DNA from: Gigaspora margarita
Taxonomy: Eukaryota; Glomeromycota; Glomeromycetes; Diversisporales; Gigasporaceae
Direction of reading: 5' to 3'
NCBI GenBank assembly: GCA_009809945.1
Contig: WTPW01001606.1
Location: forward strand, 42,282 to 106,281
Length of the DNA stretch: 64,000 nucleotides
Shown here one piece after another: positions 1 to 12,475 of this stretch; positions within the stretch are counted from its first letter, which is position 1; the number at the start of each line of letters is the position of its first letter. Under the pieces are notes generated by a model. The model was not told where the DNA came from. It did not search any database and saw nothing but the letters and a program-made list of their open reading frames with translations. A program made the position numbers and the translations under genes.

Positions 1-376
1 ACCCGGTGCATTCAAAACATTATGTAATCGTTAAAGATCTGCTAATCGTCATATATCATTTTAAATAATTATGATTATAATCGATTTATAGATGTATATC
101 GTTTCAAATAATTATGATTATAATCGATTTATAGATATATAACGATTTAATATAAAAAAATGATATATATCGATTATAGATATATATCGATTTTTATCCA
201 ATTAATCGATATATAACGATATTATAATATATATCGATTATAGATATATATCGATTTTTATCTAATTAATCGATATATAATGATATTTTAATCGATATAT
301 AACAATATTATATAATCGATATAAAACGATTAAGTGCTATATATCGATCAATATCTATGTATAAAATTTTCTGATA
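1..376. repeat. AT-rich TATATCGAT degenerate repeat
   Basis: Degenerate direct repeats of ATATATCGATTATAG and ATTAATCGATATATAACG, seen for example at about 157-230 and again at 231-300. The same vocabulary occurs at the ends of the 2-kb elements at 12480-12660 and 22060-22225, so this may be a fragment of that family into which the gypsy element inserted. No coding sequence is visible. Confidence 0.5.
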
Positions 377-992
377 GTATCAAATGTATTTTAGTGAAAA
401 CACACTACTTCACTACTATTTTATTCAATAAACCAAAGATTCTTTACTCTGCTTTTTAGCAAAGAAAAAACCTTGAGTATTTATACATGTTTGTTCAATA
501 TAAATAAATACAATAATAAATAAAGAAATCTATATAATTGATATATTTGATATATGCTAATGCTAAATATAATAGCTATAATGAATATAATAAAGATAAT
601 AAATATATATAAATATATTATATATATTCTAAATATCAGCTATATTAGATATGTAAATTATAACTATCAAAACTGTTATGTCCCAAATGTCTAGATGTCA
701 GACATGTCTGTGATTAACTCAAATGTTTAGGATTACTCGAAATGTCCAATATTCTGTGTCATAGGTGGCGCAGTATTAGTGGACCAATAAGATTTGGGCG
801 CAGTAGGGCGATTGTAAGAACCAATCATTCAGTTTTAACTAGCATGGGCTAGAACAGTCCAATCAAGATGATTTTGGTACCATTCGAAAGCTTGCATCGA
901 GGTGGTCACAATGGTAATAGTATAATTAAATTCTGATTATGGGATCAAGAATTATCACCGGTATATGTTCAAGCATTTTTATGGATCTAACA
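377..992 (-). repeat. Downstream (3') LTR of the gypsy fossil
   Basis: A 616-bp block that matches 9234-10403 once the MITE in the latter is set aside. On the minus strand both copies begin TGTTAGA and end near TTGATAC. A clean target duplication is not obvious at the outer flanks. Confidence 0.85.
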
Positions 993-1675
993 ACTCTTCT
1001 TCACTTAATTATGAGCTCCTGCGAATTTTAGTCTACCAGGGCTTGATATTCTGCTTCTGGGAGTTCTTTTATTATTCTTAGAGTTGTTTTTGTCATTCTT
1101 TAGAGTTGATATACTCCTAAGTCTTGAAAATATTATAAGTTCTAATAACTCCCTTATAATAATATGCAGTTATTTTTCTTCTGCATGCTCTCAACTCCTC
1201 AGGGGTTTCTGGCTCTTTTTGCAGTAATTCTCCTAAATAATAAGTATATACTAGTTGTTTTTTTCTTCTACTGGATCCCACACTTAATAGTTTGGTATAT
1301 GTTTTTGTTACTCTAGTTAGTAGTGGCATACTAGAGTTAGTAGGATATGGTATAGTTGGAACAAACTGAGGTTCAGTCTGAAGTATATCAGCAAGAACAA
1401 TTTGAAATCGATCTGACTATTTTGCAAAAGTAGATACATGGAAGAAAGGGGCTGGGCACTTTATATTGCAGTATTATTGTTGTATTACAACATGTGGTTG
1501 TCACGATTGATGATGATAGTACTTTTTTAGTAGATATACATTATAGGGTGTATTTACAATTTGTCCCTTTTTTGTGTATAAAATAGGGTTCTAGCCATTT
1601 TGGCAGTAATTTTCCTGTATACTGTTTATCCCTTGCTGCATCATATAGCAATACCATTTCATTTTCTTAGAAAAT
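993..1675 (-). other. 3' internal region of the gypsy fossil
   Basis: Lies between the integrase remnant and the 3' LTR. It contains a 70-codon minus-strand reading frame at 1117-1329, rich in Lys, Arg and Tyr, which I do not recognise. It may be the integrase tail or a small accessory frame. Confidence 0.4.
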
Positions 1676-2535
1676 TTACTGGATCTTTTTATGCTTTTTA
1701 TCCCAATAAAATTTTTGTTTTTGTTGGGCTTTGGTAATGTTTGTTTTTGCTTTTGTATGTGCCTTAGGTAGTTCTTTAACTATTCCAAATAACCTGTCTA
1801 ACATGGTTTCTTCAATTATTGTTTCTTGTTTAAAAATAGAAAACTTGGTCTTTCTTTCATAGATTAGATAGAAAGGAGTAAATTTAGTGGTTGCCTGTTT
1901 TGTAGTATAATAGACAAACAGCACAGAAGGAATTAAACTATCCCATTCTTGGTCTTTGGCGACAAGCTTTGCTAAAGATTCACAAAGTGTCCTGTTGAAT
2001 CATTCAACTAATCCATTTATTTGAGGATAGTAAGGTATAGACAAGAGATGTTTAATTTGGAATCGTTGTATCAAGATATGTACAAGTTCATTTAGAAAAT
2101 GTCTTCTTCTATCAGAGAGCAAATATGTGGGGCATCTATGCCAACAGATAATGTCTTCATAAATAAAATTGGCTGCTTCTTGTGCATTGGCAGCTAGTAT
2201 AGCTTTTGCTTCTGGCCATTTGGTTAAATAGTCAGTAGCTACAATAATGACTTGTTCTTTTTAGTAGTTTCTGAAAGTGGTTCTACATAATCGATTCCAA
2301 TTCAATGGAAAGGTGCTTTCATAGGTATTGGTTTCAAAGGTCCAGAAATACGATATTTTTTTCTTTTTTGACAATCATTACAAGATTGAACATAATTTTT
2401 AATATGTTTAAACATTTGAGGCCAGTAATAATTGTTCCTAATTTTATTGAACATTTTGTCTGTTCCTAAATGTGCTCCAATTGGATGGTTGTACATTAAG
2501 TAGAGAATAGGTTCTACTTCATGTTGTTGGATCAC
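1676..2535 (-). pseudogene. Integrase region of the gypsy fossil
   Basis: The segment at 2302-2535 carries the HHCC zinc-binding pattern (H..H then CNDC, about 40 residues apart), the usual N-terminal domain of a retroelement integrase. The following frame at 1676-1924 ends in a Lys-rich stretch typical of the region after the catalytic core. It is part of the broken element. Confidence 0.8.
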
Positions 2536-4442
2536 TCTTAGAAGATTTTTCTTGTTTCTTCTATCTCTTTTATTCAGTTGATTATTAACAACTATATAAT
2601 AATTGCTTTTTGAAATTAATTTGGTCTTTTGAATAGAGCTAAAGTTTTCAGGAGTTTGAGTAGTTTCTAGATAATTTTAAATATTGGTAATGAATACTAT
2701 TCATAATAAATATATAAAAAAAAAACTATACTAATGATTAACTAATAATTTAACAAATTAACAAATTAACAAATGCTAGGACACCGATTACCTAGACTGA
2801 ATTGTAATTATTGTCAGATTTAAATACTATGACTAAGAAAATTATTGGTAAAAGATAGTGGGGTTTACAACTTTCCACCAAGTAACGCTAAAAAGGTAAT
2901 ATTTTGAATAATTATCATATTTAAGCATGTAGGTCTCACTAGGAGTTTCTAGTAAAGGAAACCACTAGGGAACTAGGTTAGCAGATAAAAATATAGGCGC
3001 TGTAGCGGGCAGCAGTTCTGGTTCATTCGTAGAAGTTTTCCAAGTATATGGATCAGATAGGTTCCACATATCTGTTTCAGATTCTGTGACCAATTCAGGC
3101 CATCCTTCACTTGCAGGTATTGTTTTTTCGATAGACCAATCATCAGTATCATGACACTAGTCATTAAATACAGCTGCTTCCTCTTTCAGATCCATATCTT
3201 CTTCTTTATCAGGGGTTGACCAATAGCTCTTGACTGTTTCTTCTGCTAGATAGCTTTTAATCATTACCCAGAGTCGTAGTTCAATATTACAAGTAGGGCA
3301 TTCATCACAAGGGCTATAAAGTTTGTTTCCATACTAGCATTGGGCAGTAGGGCCTTTCCAATCTCTAGTAAGGTTTTTTCTTTTATCCTTGGTACAGAAT
3401 CATTTACTAATGTGTTCAATATAATACCAGGTACAGAATTAGTTATCATATTGTATTCCTTAGCTGAGAAAGTTATTTGTTCATAGGGTCGAATACTTTC
3501 AAGAAGGGTGAGAGATAGATGATTATATAATGTTCATCTAACAATTGCTAAATTAGCCTTTTCTTTAGGTTTTAATCCATTTTGTTTTTTTCTCAGTCAT
3601 ATCCAAGTCTCCATTTCTTGCTTTTTCATATTTCTTAAATTTACTTGTATAATCTGCTATCAGAGTTTTCATCATCTTGTTGAAATTTAGGTTATCTTGC
3701 TAGTTAAAGAAAGTAACAATATCTGCCTCATATACTTCATATTTACAGAGTAGTTCTATTTCTTCATAGGTTAGGGTATAGGTTATTGGGTAGGCTTCTG
3801 CTTCCAGAAGAGATTCAAAATCATTTTAAAGATTGTTTAAATAGAAATCTTTAGAAGTAGGAGGGACTTCATCTTCATTAGGTTCTTCTATAAAAACAGT
3901 AAACAGCTCCATAGGTTTAGTTTCTTCTTGTATAGAGGTTTCTTCATAGCAAATAGCTAGTTTTTGAACAGGTATTTGCTTTAGAGCATTCCAAATTCTA
4001 CAGTCAGTATAGCACTACTTATACCAACTTTTTGATCTATATATTTACTCTTTCCCTTTTCTTTAGCTCCAAATTTTGTGCTTAAAAACTTAATATAGCT
4101 CCAATTATACTTTGGAATATTATCAAAACTAAACCCATCAGAAGTAAATTGAAAGTTCTGATATGATTCCAAATTATATTTAGCAACTAAAAGGAGTTGG
4201 GGTTTCATTGTTTTCCATACTTTGTTATGAATATAATCTCCAAGAAAGTTGGCTTCATATCGAGTAATTCATTGTTTCAAATAGTAGGAATGGTAAGTTC
4301 TCCAAGAGCTTGTATTTTCTATTTGCATTGCTTCTACTTTTGGAATGGTAGTATGTTTCTGCATTGTAGCTTTGAATGCTTCTTGTTCTGTAAGTAGGTC
4401 TTCTTCTTCAATGTCCATCATATTGATATCTTCCTTGTATAT
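2536..4442 (-). other. Long spacer between RNase H and integrase
   Basis: About 1.9 kb between the RNase H and integrase remnants that matches neither domain. It holds short acidic and Ser/Thr-rich minus-strand frames (2973-3164, 3264-3449, 3981-4208) and an A/T-rich patch near 2690-2770. It could be a lineage-specific insert or a non-homologous sequence picked up by the element. I cannot assign it. Confidence 0.45.
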
Positions 4443-5560
4443 TCAAGAAAGTGTATCAGCATTAGTATGCTTTCTTCTAGGGTGATGTATAATAGTGAAA
4501 TTATAAGGCTCAAGCCTCATAATCCACTGAGCACATTTTTCTTTTAAGGCAGTAGTTCTCAACCATTTCAAAGCTGCATAGTCAGTTACTAAATAAAATA
4601 ACTTGGCTCCCAAGTATTGGTGAAAATGCTCAACAGCCCAAATAACTGCAAGGCATTCCAATTCAGTAATGGAGTAGTTTTGTTCTGCCTGATTTAAACT
4701 TCTGCTAGCATAGATGACTACATATTCTTTCTTATTAATATCTATTTGAGCAAGCACTGCTTCTAGTCCTGAATTAGATGCATCTGTATGGATATAAAAG
4801 GGTTCCTTGAAGTTAGGATAGTGAAGAATTGGTACAGAAATTAAATATTCTTTTAGAGTATTGAAGGTTTTATTTTGGGCGGCAGTTCAAATGTAGGGTT
4901 CATCTTTTTGTAATAACTGGTTCAAAGGTTTGGCAATTTTAAAAAATCTCTTAATGAATTTTCTATAATAAGATGCTAATCCCAAGAAGCTTCTTATGTG
5001 ATGTACGGTACTAGGAATAGAGAAATTTTTAATTTTTTCAATTTTTCCTTCATTAGGTGCAATTTCTTTCCTGCTTACAATATGTCCTAAAAATTTAATT
5101 TGTTCTAAAAAAAATAAACATTTTTTCAAGTTAAGTTTAAGGTTTGCCTTTCTCAGTACATTAAAAATAGTTTGGAGGTGGTAGATATGTTCTTCAAAAG
5201 TTTTTGAATAGATAGTAATGTCATCTAGATAGACAACTACAAATTGATTTATGAAAGGGTGAAGTAATTGATCTATTAACCTTTGAAAGGTAGCAGAGAC
5301 ATTGCAAAGTCTGAAAGGCATGTCATTAAATTTATAGATTCCGAACTTGGTAATAAATGCAGTTTTCTTTTTGTCTTCTTCTTGCATAGCTACTTACCAA
5401 TTGCTGCTTGCCAGATCAAGGCTTGTAAACCATTGGGCTCCTTCAAATACGGTTAGAATTTTATTAATGTTGGGTAAAGGATAAACATCCATTTTAGTAA
5501 TAGCATTAAGTTTCTGTAGTCAATACAGATTCTTTTCTTTTCTCTTTTTTTAGGTACAAG
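4443..5560 (-). pseudogene. Reverse transcriptase and RNase H of the gypsy fossil
   Basis: The reverse transcriptase has the YLDD catalytic box in the frame at 4887-5387 and a typical thumb segment with FLGLASYYRKF. RNase H follows at 4443-4757, with the ITELECLAVIWAVE and LVTDYAALKWL segments usual for Ty3/gypsy. Broken. Confidence 0.9.
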
Positions 5561-6373
5561 TACAACAGGAGATGACCAAGAACTAACAGATTCTTGAATA
5601 ACTCCTCTCTGTTCTATGGCATGAATTTCACTTTCAAGGAAGGTTTGCTCATTAGAAGCAACCTGGTATGCTCTTTGTTTAATAAGCTTAGCCCTTCTAG
5701 TATCAATCTGAAGACAGACAATATTGGTTTACCCTAGCTCCATTGTTTGTCCTTCTTTAGATATATTTTTCACAAATATATCCCAATTGTTCATTAATGT
5801 TTCATTTGCTTTTATAATATTGTTGTTAGTCAGATTCTCACTCATATTAGGAGTAATAGGATCTTTTTCTATTTCAACAGTCATAACCCCTGTTAAATAG
5901 ATAGCAGGATTCTTTTCATTAATAAGATCTTCCCAAGGGTTTTCATATAGTTCCTCTTCAGAATAGCTATCGAATGAGGTAGTAGAACTGTTATCAGAAA
6001 GATAAACTTTTTCAGACAAGAAGGTTTCTTCCTTCTCATCCTCTAGTTCATCAATCCAATTATTATCCTCAAATTCATCACTAATTTCAGTTGGTTTGGA
6101 TATAGTGACATAAGTAGTATTAGCTTTGGATTTGTTAAACTAATCAGTTCCTAATAAAAGGGTTTCATCAAATGATTTGATTACTTGTGAATAGATAGAA
6201 ATAGCAATATCCTGCAAAGCAATTTTAACATTGTCAATGATTACTAGAGCTTTTGCTCTATTTCTATTTGCTATAATTACAATAGTTTTGGAGTTTTGAT
6301 CAGGTTGTAGTCTTAATTTTTCTATTAATTTTCTGGTAATTATGCTTACTGTAGCACCAGAATCGAGTATAGC
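5561..6373 (-). pseudogene. Protease region of the gypsy fossil
   Basis: The aspartic-protease motif ILDSGATVS can be read on the minus strand at about 6344-6370. A MITE (6374-6536) sits immediately beside it. An acidic minus-strand frame at 5729-6019 links the protease to reverse transcriptase. Part of the broken element. Confidence 0.75.
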
Positions 6374-6536
6374 TAGAGATGGACACTATGCACATGACTG
6401 CATGCATGTATGCAATTAATTCTGACTAGCATTAAGAAATTAAATTATAATGTTGGTCAAAACATGCATGCATGTATACAAAAATGCATGCATATGTGCA
6501 TACTAAAATAAAAATTTTGTATTTTGCCTATCTCTA
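6374..6536. mobile_element. hAT-type MITE, 163 bp
   Basis: Terminal inverted repeats TAGAGATGG and TAGAGATAG, flanked by the 8-bp direct repeat AGTATAGC at 6366-6373 and 6537-6544. An 8-bp duplication and TAGAGATRG ends are characteristic of hAT elements. The interior has several CATGCATGCAT palindromes and no coding sequence. It inserted in the protease region of the gypsy fossil, so it is younger than that element. Confidence 0.85.
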
Positions 6537-6773
6537 AGTATAGCTACAACAGGGTTTCCTTTAATTTGTACATGACACCTTATTGCTACTGTTTTTCAGT
6601 CCTTTTTAGGCCTAACATAGTTAGTTTCAGTAGTTGTGGTTTTTTTTTTTAGGGCCTGGGCCAAATTCTTTCATTGAATAGGCAGTTGAAGTGCTTGTCC
6701 AATAGTTATACTCACTTTGGCATTTAAAAAATCAGTGGTAATATTATAGGGTTCAAGCTTATCAATAATAGAT

Positions 6774-6953
6774 AGGACCCCAAAATATATATAAATAGGT
6801 CAGGTTAATTATAAAATTACTAAAAATAGAAAGATCTGCAGAAAAAACCTCAAAAATAAGCAAAAAATTACTAAAAATAGAAAAGATCTATATAAAAACC
6901 TTTAAAAATAAGCAAACTAATACCTGACCTATCTATGTATATTTCAGGGTCCT
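6774..6953. mobile_element. AGGACCC-family MITE, 180 bp
   Basis: Terminal inverted repeats start AGGACCCCAAAATATA and AGGACCCTGAAATATA. The flanking duplication is AATAGAT (6767-6773 and 6954-6960). Length and sequence match the copy at 46131-46310. The interior repeats the motif ACTAAAAATAGAAA. Non-coding. Confidence 0.85.
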
Positions 6954-7479
6954 AATAGATGGTAACCGTTTAACAAGAGTTTATTTTGTAGGCTTTGTAA
7001 TTTTTATTGGAGTATTATTTCAATAGGTTCAGGTTCTGGATTAGGATTTCGTGAAGTACAATTGTCCTATTACATAGATTCATTTCTTTTCTAGATTTAG
7101 AGAACCTTTGCTTTTCTTTTTGTTCTTTGCAGTTAGTACTATAGAGAGAAGCTCAAGGTGGTTGGGTAATATAAACTTTATCCTCCCAGTAGTTATTATC
7201 ATTATCTTCAATTTCAACTATGTTAATATTTCTTCTTTTTACGAATTGAGGTTTATTTATTTGGTTCTATTGCTTATAAATGATTCTTCTTTCTGATATA
7301 CAATTCCTAGCAGTATGTTTATATTCTTTATATGTATAGCAGTTATAGTTGGTTTTTCTAAATTGGTAAGCTTGGTTCCGGTTTGGCCTAAATTGGGCAG
7401 TTAGTTGAAATTGTTAAGGTTTGGTAGCCTTAGTTTGAACAGATAAAGCAGATACAATGGTAGCATAATTAAGAATCAT

Positions 7480-8640
7480 TTATTGTATTTGCTTGATCAA
7501 ATTTTCAATGTTCTTTTCATAACTAGCTGGATTAATCTTTTGTAGTTTAGTATTGGTAGCAAAATCTGTGCCTTGTTTATAATATTGTACCAAAGTATGG
7601 ATTGTATTCAAATCACCTAGGTTATATAGAGAAATCATAGAAAGCAAGTCTGGGCGTAATCCTTTTTTGAAATAGAATAAGATCCGAGCAGCATCAGCAA
7701 TTTTACTTCTTTTAATCAGCTGATTAAATCTGCTATAGTAGGCTTCCACAGGTTCATCAGATCCTTGTTTAATGGTATCAAAATTGAAAATTTTAGAAAA
7801 TTCTAAATCTGTCCAATTCTTTTAACCACTTGTTCTTCCATTTTTGGGTACAAAATATTCACTTGAAGTTATTGGTAATAGCTGTACACAAGTTACCCCA
7901 GTTTGGGTTGCCAGTAGTAGTTTAGATAGCATAAAAAGTATTTTGCCATTCGTCTGCTATTCTATGTAGAAAAGCAGATAAAACTTCTCTTTTTCTTGGA
8001 ATATTCCATTTGTTTGCTAATGCAGCTTTCTCAAAGCTTTCTATCCAAGTATAAGGGTCTTGTGTCCCATCTTCAAGAAAAGGATCAATTTTAAATAGAA
8101 TAGAGCCAGTGGTATTGGCCTTAAGATAGTTCAAAATCTCATCATTAAATGCTATATTTAATGTTTTTACCAAAGGTTTCGCAATAGGTTTTGATATAAG
8201 TAAAGAGGAATTAAAAGTAAGGTTTAAAGTAGAAAGATTAACACCAAAATAAGGTAATTCAGGTTGATGCATATTGGAAATAGAGTGTCCCAGGAGTAAT
8301 TTGTTGAAAAATGTCCTCAATAGGTTCCCTATCAACAAGCTCTTCTTCTGTTAAATTTAAAGGGTTCTTTTCAAAATAATTAGTATATATGGCAGTAAAT
8401 GCAATAAGATAAATAATATCAATTATATTACCAGGGGAACTTTGATATCTAATACTATAGATTAACTTAAAGATAGTATTTTTGTGTTGAAGTAAGTTAA
8501 ATTCTTTGTAAATAAGTTCAAGGTTATTAAAATATTCTAATAATTTTCCAGAAAAATTAACAACAGGAAATATTTCTTTATACCAACTAGCAAAATTTGA
8601 AAAGATGTAGGTATAGTAACAGTAAAAGGGTAACAAATTT
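7480..8640 (-). pseudogene. gag region of the gypsy fossil
   Basis: The minus-strand frames at 7922-8338 and 7480-7749 contain the gag core pattern (Y-T-W-I-E-S-F-E-K-A, DEWQ, then YYSRFNQL). A zinc-knuckle-like CCHC segment can be read near 7290-7345, downstream of the core. Broken. The lead region 8641-9233 between gag and the 5' LTR shows no other gene. Confidence 0.8.
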
Positions 8641-9233
8641 CACAAAAATCTTCTTTATTTTCAATAAGAAGGTGGTAGGTATGCAAAAGTGATGTTGAAC
8701 TACCCTAGATAAGTATTGTCCAAAATTAAAATTCATTCACTAGTACTCTGTTTTGCATAAAGCTATTTGTCACAATACAAACACTTATGCTTTCCCTTCA
8801 AACAATTAAGTCTTCTAATATTTAGACAGCTATAACGCTTTGGCGATGCATTTTTCTATATGATATGTTTAGTAGAAAAGTTTCATAGGATCTTTTTTTA
8901 TATACTTTTTAAATTTCACGTAGATAGCTTCAAAATTCGTTTCAGGATGCTTCAATTTGCAAACGGTTCTTGCTAACGTTTTTCTTTCTTTTTGGAATTG
9001 GTGAACCTCACAGTCACCACCAATTTGTCAACCTAGATTTCTATCTCTTTAGAGAAATACTAGAGACTAGAGCGACTAATGCAGGGAGATACTTTATGTA
9101 ATTTACACTGTTTACTGTGGTATGCAAGTGTTAGAAGGGATACTATTATTTGGGCAGTATTTTGTAAAGAGGCTTAGAGGATTTGCAATTATGAAGAGAC
9201 CACAATTAATAGTATATGAAGATACTAAGAATT

Positions 9234-10403
9234 GTATCAAATATATTTCAGTGAAGACACACTACTTCACTACTATTTTATTCAATAAACTAGAGATTCT
9301 TCACTTTGCTTTTTAGCAAAAGAAAAACCTTGAGTATTTATACATGCCAATATAAATAAACACAATAATAAATAAAGAAATCTATATAATCAATATATTT
9401 GATATATACTAATACTAAATATAATGGCTATAATAAATATAATAAAGATAATAAATATAGGGTATTGCTATTTCTATATGGTTTTTTGCTATTTCTACTA
9501 TAGTTATACAAGATTTTCTATTTTTAGAATTCAAAATAATATATGCATTTATATTATACAAAGCCCCAGTGCATTGTTTTTGCAAAAATAATTTTTGGTT
9601 ACATACTGCTAATGTTGTGTAACGTTACACAAGTCTTATTTTGGTAATCTAACCCTGGGTTGGCTGGCATTAAGCTTAATGCTAGTGGGCACTATCATGA
9701 TAATGCCCATAGTGGGTTAGACATAATTCTGGCCCATTCTAACTCTAAATCTACCAATCACTGTACATATATTGGTTATACAACATATGCACATACATTA
9801 CACAAAGACCAGTGCATTGTTTTCGCAAAAATAATTTTTGGTTACACTCTGCTAATGTTGTATAACATTACACAAGTCTTGTTTTGGTAATCTAAATCAA
9901 GTTGTGTTAATTAAAGATAATTAAAATTATAATATACAATATTATATTAAAATCTAAAAATAGAAACCTTTGTGTAACTATGGTAGAAATAGCAAAATTC
10001 CATGGTGGAAATAGGCAGTCCCTAAATATATTACATATATCCTAAATATCAGCTATATTAGATATATGAATTATAACTGTCAAAACTGTTATGTCCCAAA
10101 TGTCTAGAATGTCAGACATGTCTATGATTAACTCAAATGTTCAGGATTACTCGAATGTCCAATATTCTGTATCACAGGTAGCACAGTATTAGTAGACCAA
10201 TAAGATTTGGGCGCAGTAGGGCAATTGTAAGGACCAATCATTCAGTTTTAACTAGCGTAGACTAGAATGGCCCAATCAAGATGATTTTGGTACCATTCGA
10301 AAGCTTGCATCAAGGAGGTCACGACAGTAGTGTTTGATTAAATTCTGATCATGGGATAAGAATTATCGCCAGTATACATTCAGGCATTTTTATGGGTCTA
10401 ACA
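9234..10403 (-). repeat. Upstream (5') LTR with a MITE inside
   Basis: Matches the LTR at 377-992 on both sides of a 563-bp insertion (9460-10022). Without the insertion and one copy of its target duplication it is about 600 bp. It contains the TTTTGGTACCATTCGA motif also found in unrelated DNA elements of this window. Confidence 0.85.
9460..10022. mobile_element. MITE with ~70-bp TIRs and 8-bp duplication
   Basis: The left end starts GGGTATTGCTATTTC and the right end (reverse complement) GGGACTGCCTATTTC; the match continues for about 70 bp through GCTATTTCTAC and ATAGTTA. It is flanked by TAAATATA at 9452-9459 and 10023-10030. Inside, a block of about 115 bp is present twice (about 9535-9652 and 9773-9894), so the element carries an internal direct duplication. 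Non-coding; a 76-codon frame at 9660-9890 is incidental. An 8-bp duplication with long TIRs suits hAT or Mutator-type elements. Confidence 0.85.
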
Positions 10404-11169
10404 ATGTATAGATCTTGAGTTGTCCAAGTTTGTAACATTTACTTATACTATCTCTTAGTTGGATTTTCTTCATTTCATCAACAATCACTTCACCAATAAC
10501 TTGATTTACTGACAATTAACTTACAGACAATCTTATTTCGCAACAATTAATTTGCAAACAAGTCCATTTTACAATAAACAATCACACTAGATGATACCTT
10601 ACTTTGGCTCCAAGTCTATAATGTTCATAATTATATCTCTTACAGCTGATCTTCTACATGTAAATATGTGTTATTTTACTGACAATCTAGTCCACTAACA
10701 ATTAATTCATGAACAAGTTCATTTTATTAACAATTAATTTATAGGCAAGTTCATTTTATCAATAGCACATTTCTCAACAATTATTTTTTATAAACTGCAC
10801 TAACCTTAACTCTAATTCTAATTTGATCCTAACAAAATAACCAGAATCACTTTGTCAGTGAAATAAACTTGTCGGTAAATGGATTGTTAGTGAAATGAAC
10901 TTGTTGGTAAGTTATTTGTCTGTGAATTAGGCTGTCAGTGAAGTGATTGTCAAATGTGAACCACTCCATAAATGCATGTTATCAGGAAAAGTGCACTTAT
11001 AAATAATCAAATGATTGCACTTATAGAGAGAAAGTATATTTATAAAAGACTCGTATTCGCTTATTATATACATAAAAAATAAAATAAAGAATAAAAAAAA
11101 AATACAAAAATATTTTTAATTTATTTATTTATTATTATATTATATTTCTCTATATAATATTTCAAATCT
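10404..11169. repeat. Non-coding stretch with a ~490-bp inverted-repeat element
   Basis: Imperfect inverted arms at about 10469-10600 and 10845-10962 share a series of phrases such as CAATCACTTCAC and ACAAGTTCATTT. This looks like an old MITE with repetitive subterminal sequence. The rest (10963-11169) is AT-rich with a small palindromic patch (TGCACTTATAAATAATC). No gene seen. Confidence 0.5.
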
Positions 11170-12475
11170 AACTACTGTGTTAATAATTCCAAATCTAATA
11201 ATTACTATGCTATAAATCCTAAATCTAACTACTATACTACTAATCTAACTAACATACTATAAATTCTGAATCTAACTACTGTGCTATCTGTCCTGAATTC
11301 AACCCTACCATGCTACCTGTCCTAAATTCAACTCTACTATGCTATATGTTCCAAATCCAACTCTACTATGCTATATCCAAAAAATCTAACTATACCATGC
11401 TATATCCAAAAAAATCTAATTTTACTGTGCTATAGTCAAATGTAGTAAAGGTACTTATATTCACAGGTTAGTCAAGAACCAAGAAAATATAAGGAAGAGA
11501 AGCCAATCAATCGCAAAACGGATGAGATTTCTGTTACTTGCTATCACTAGGCTAAATTTAAATGCAAATATATAAAAATATTATAAATGATTAGTTCAAA
11601 AAGATTTAGTTTGTCGCTAGTTAACTGGTTGTCAGAACAATCAATTTCTTTGAGTTCTGTTAGGTCTTTAAGATTAAGACTAGTTAATTCATTTTCCCTA
11701 CACTACCTGTTCCAAAACCAACTCTACCATGCTATATCTAAAAAATCTAACTATATCATACTACATCCAAAAAAACTCTACTGTGCTACATCCAAAAAAT
11801 CTAACTCTACTGTGCTACGTTCAAAAAATCCAACTTTACTATGCTACGTTCAAAAAATTTAACTTTACCATGCTATGTTCAAAAAAACCAACTCTATCAT
11901 GCTATGTCCAAAAAATTTAACTATCATGCCATGCCCAAAAAATCTAACTACTGTACTATGTTCAAAAAATCTAGCTACCATGCTATGTTTAAAAAATCTG
12001 ACTCTACAGTGCTAAGTCCAAAAAATCTAACTTTACCATGCTATGTCCAAAAGATCTAACTCTATTGTGCTATATACAAACAATCTAACTATCATGCTAT
12101 ATTCAAAAAATCTAACTATATCGTGTCTACCTGTTCTGAATTTAACTCTACTATACTACATGTCCTGAATCTAACTCTACCGTGCTATGTTCAAAAATCT
12201 AATTCTACTGTGCTATGTTCAAAAAATCTAACTCTACCGTGCTATATCCAAAAAATCTAACTCTACTATGCTACATCCAAATCTAAAAAATCTAACTCTA
12301 CTATTCTATGTTTAAAAATCTAACTCTATCATGCTACGTCCAAAAAATCTAACTCTACTATACTATGTCCAAAAAATCTAACTCTACTGTGCTATATCCA
12401 AATCAAAAAATTTAACTCTACTGTGCTATGTTCACAATCTAACTACATTCAAAAAATCTAACTCTATTGTACTAT
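11170..12475. repeat. 29-bp minisatellite, first part
   Basis: Tandem variants of TGCTATGTCCAAAAAATC followed by TAACTCTACCA, degenerate at 11170-11440 and dense at 11700-12475. A non-repeat patch lies at about 11440-11700. The spurious frames at 11587-12059 are translations of the repeat. The array resumes at 14476 after an inserted element. Confidence 0.9.

Larger units (their letters stand above)
377..10403 (-). mobile_element. Ty3/gypsy LTR retrotransposon fossil
   Basis: A minus-strand LTR element bounded by two related LTRs (377-992 and 9234-10403). The internal order on the minus strand is gag, protease, reverse transcriptase, RNase H, integrase, which is the Ty3/gypsy order. It is broken, with at least ten breaks. 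By eye the LTRs differ at roughly 8 percent of sites, mostly transitions, so the insertion is not recent. Three non-autonomous DNA elements have inserted into it (6374-6536, 6774-6953, 9460-10022). Confidence 0.9.

Noticed and set aside
11587-12059. Three overlapping plus-strand frames rich in CYVQK / KKSN repeats
   Set aside because: They are translations of the 29-bp minisatellite, with no independent coding evidence.
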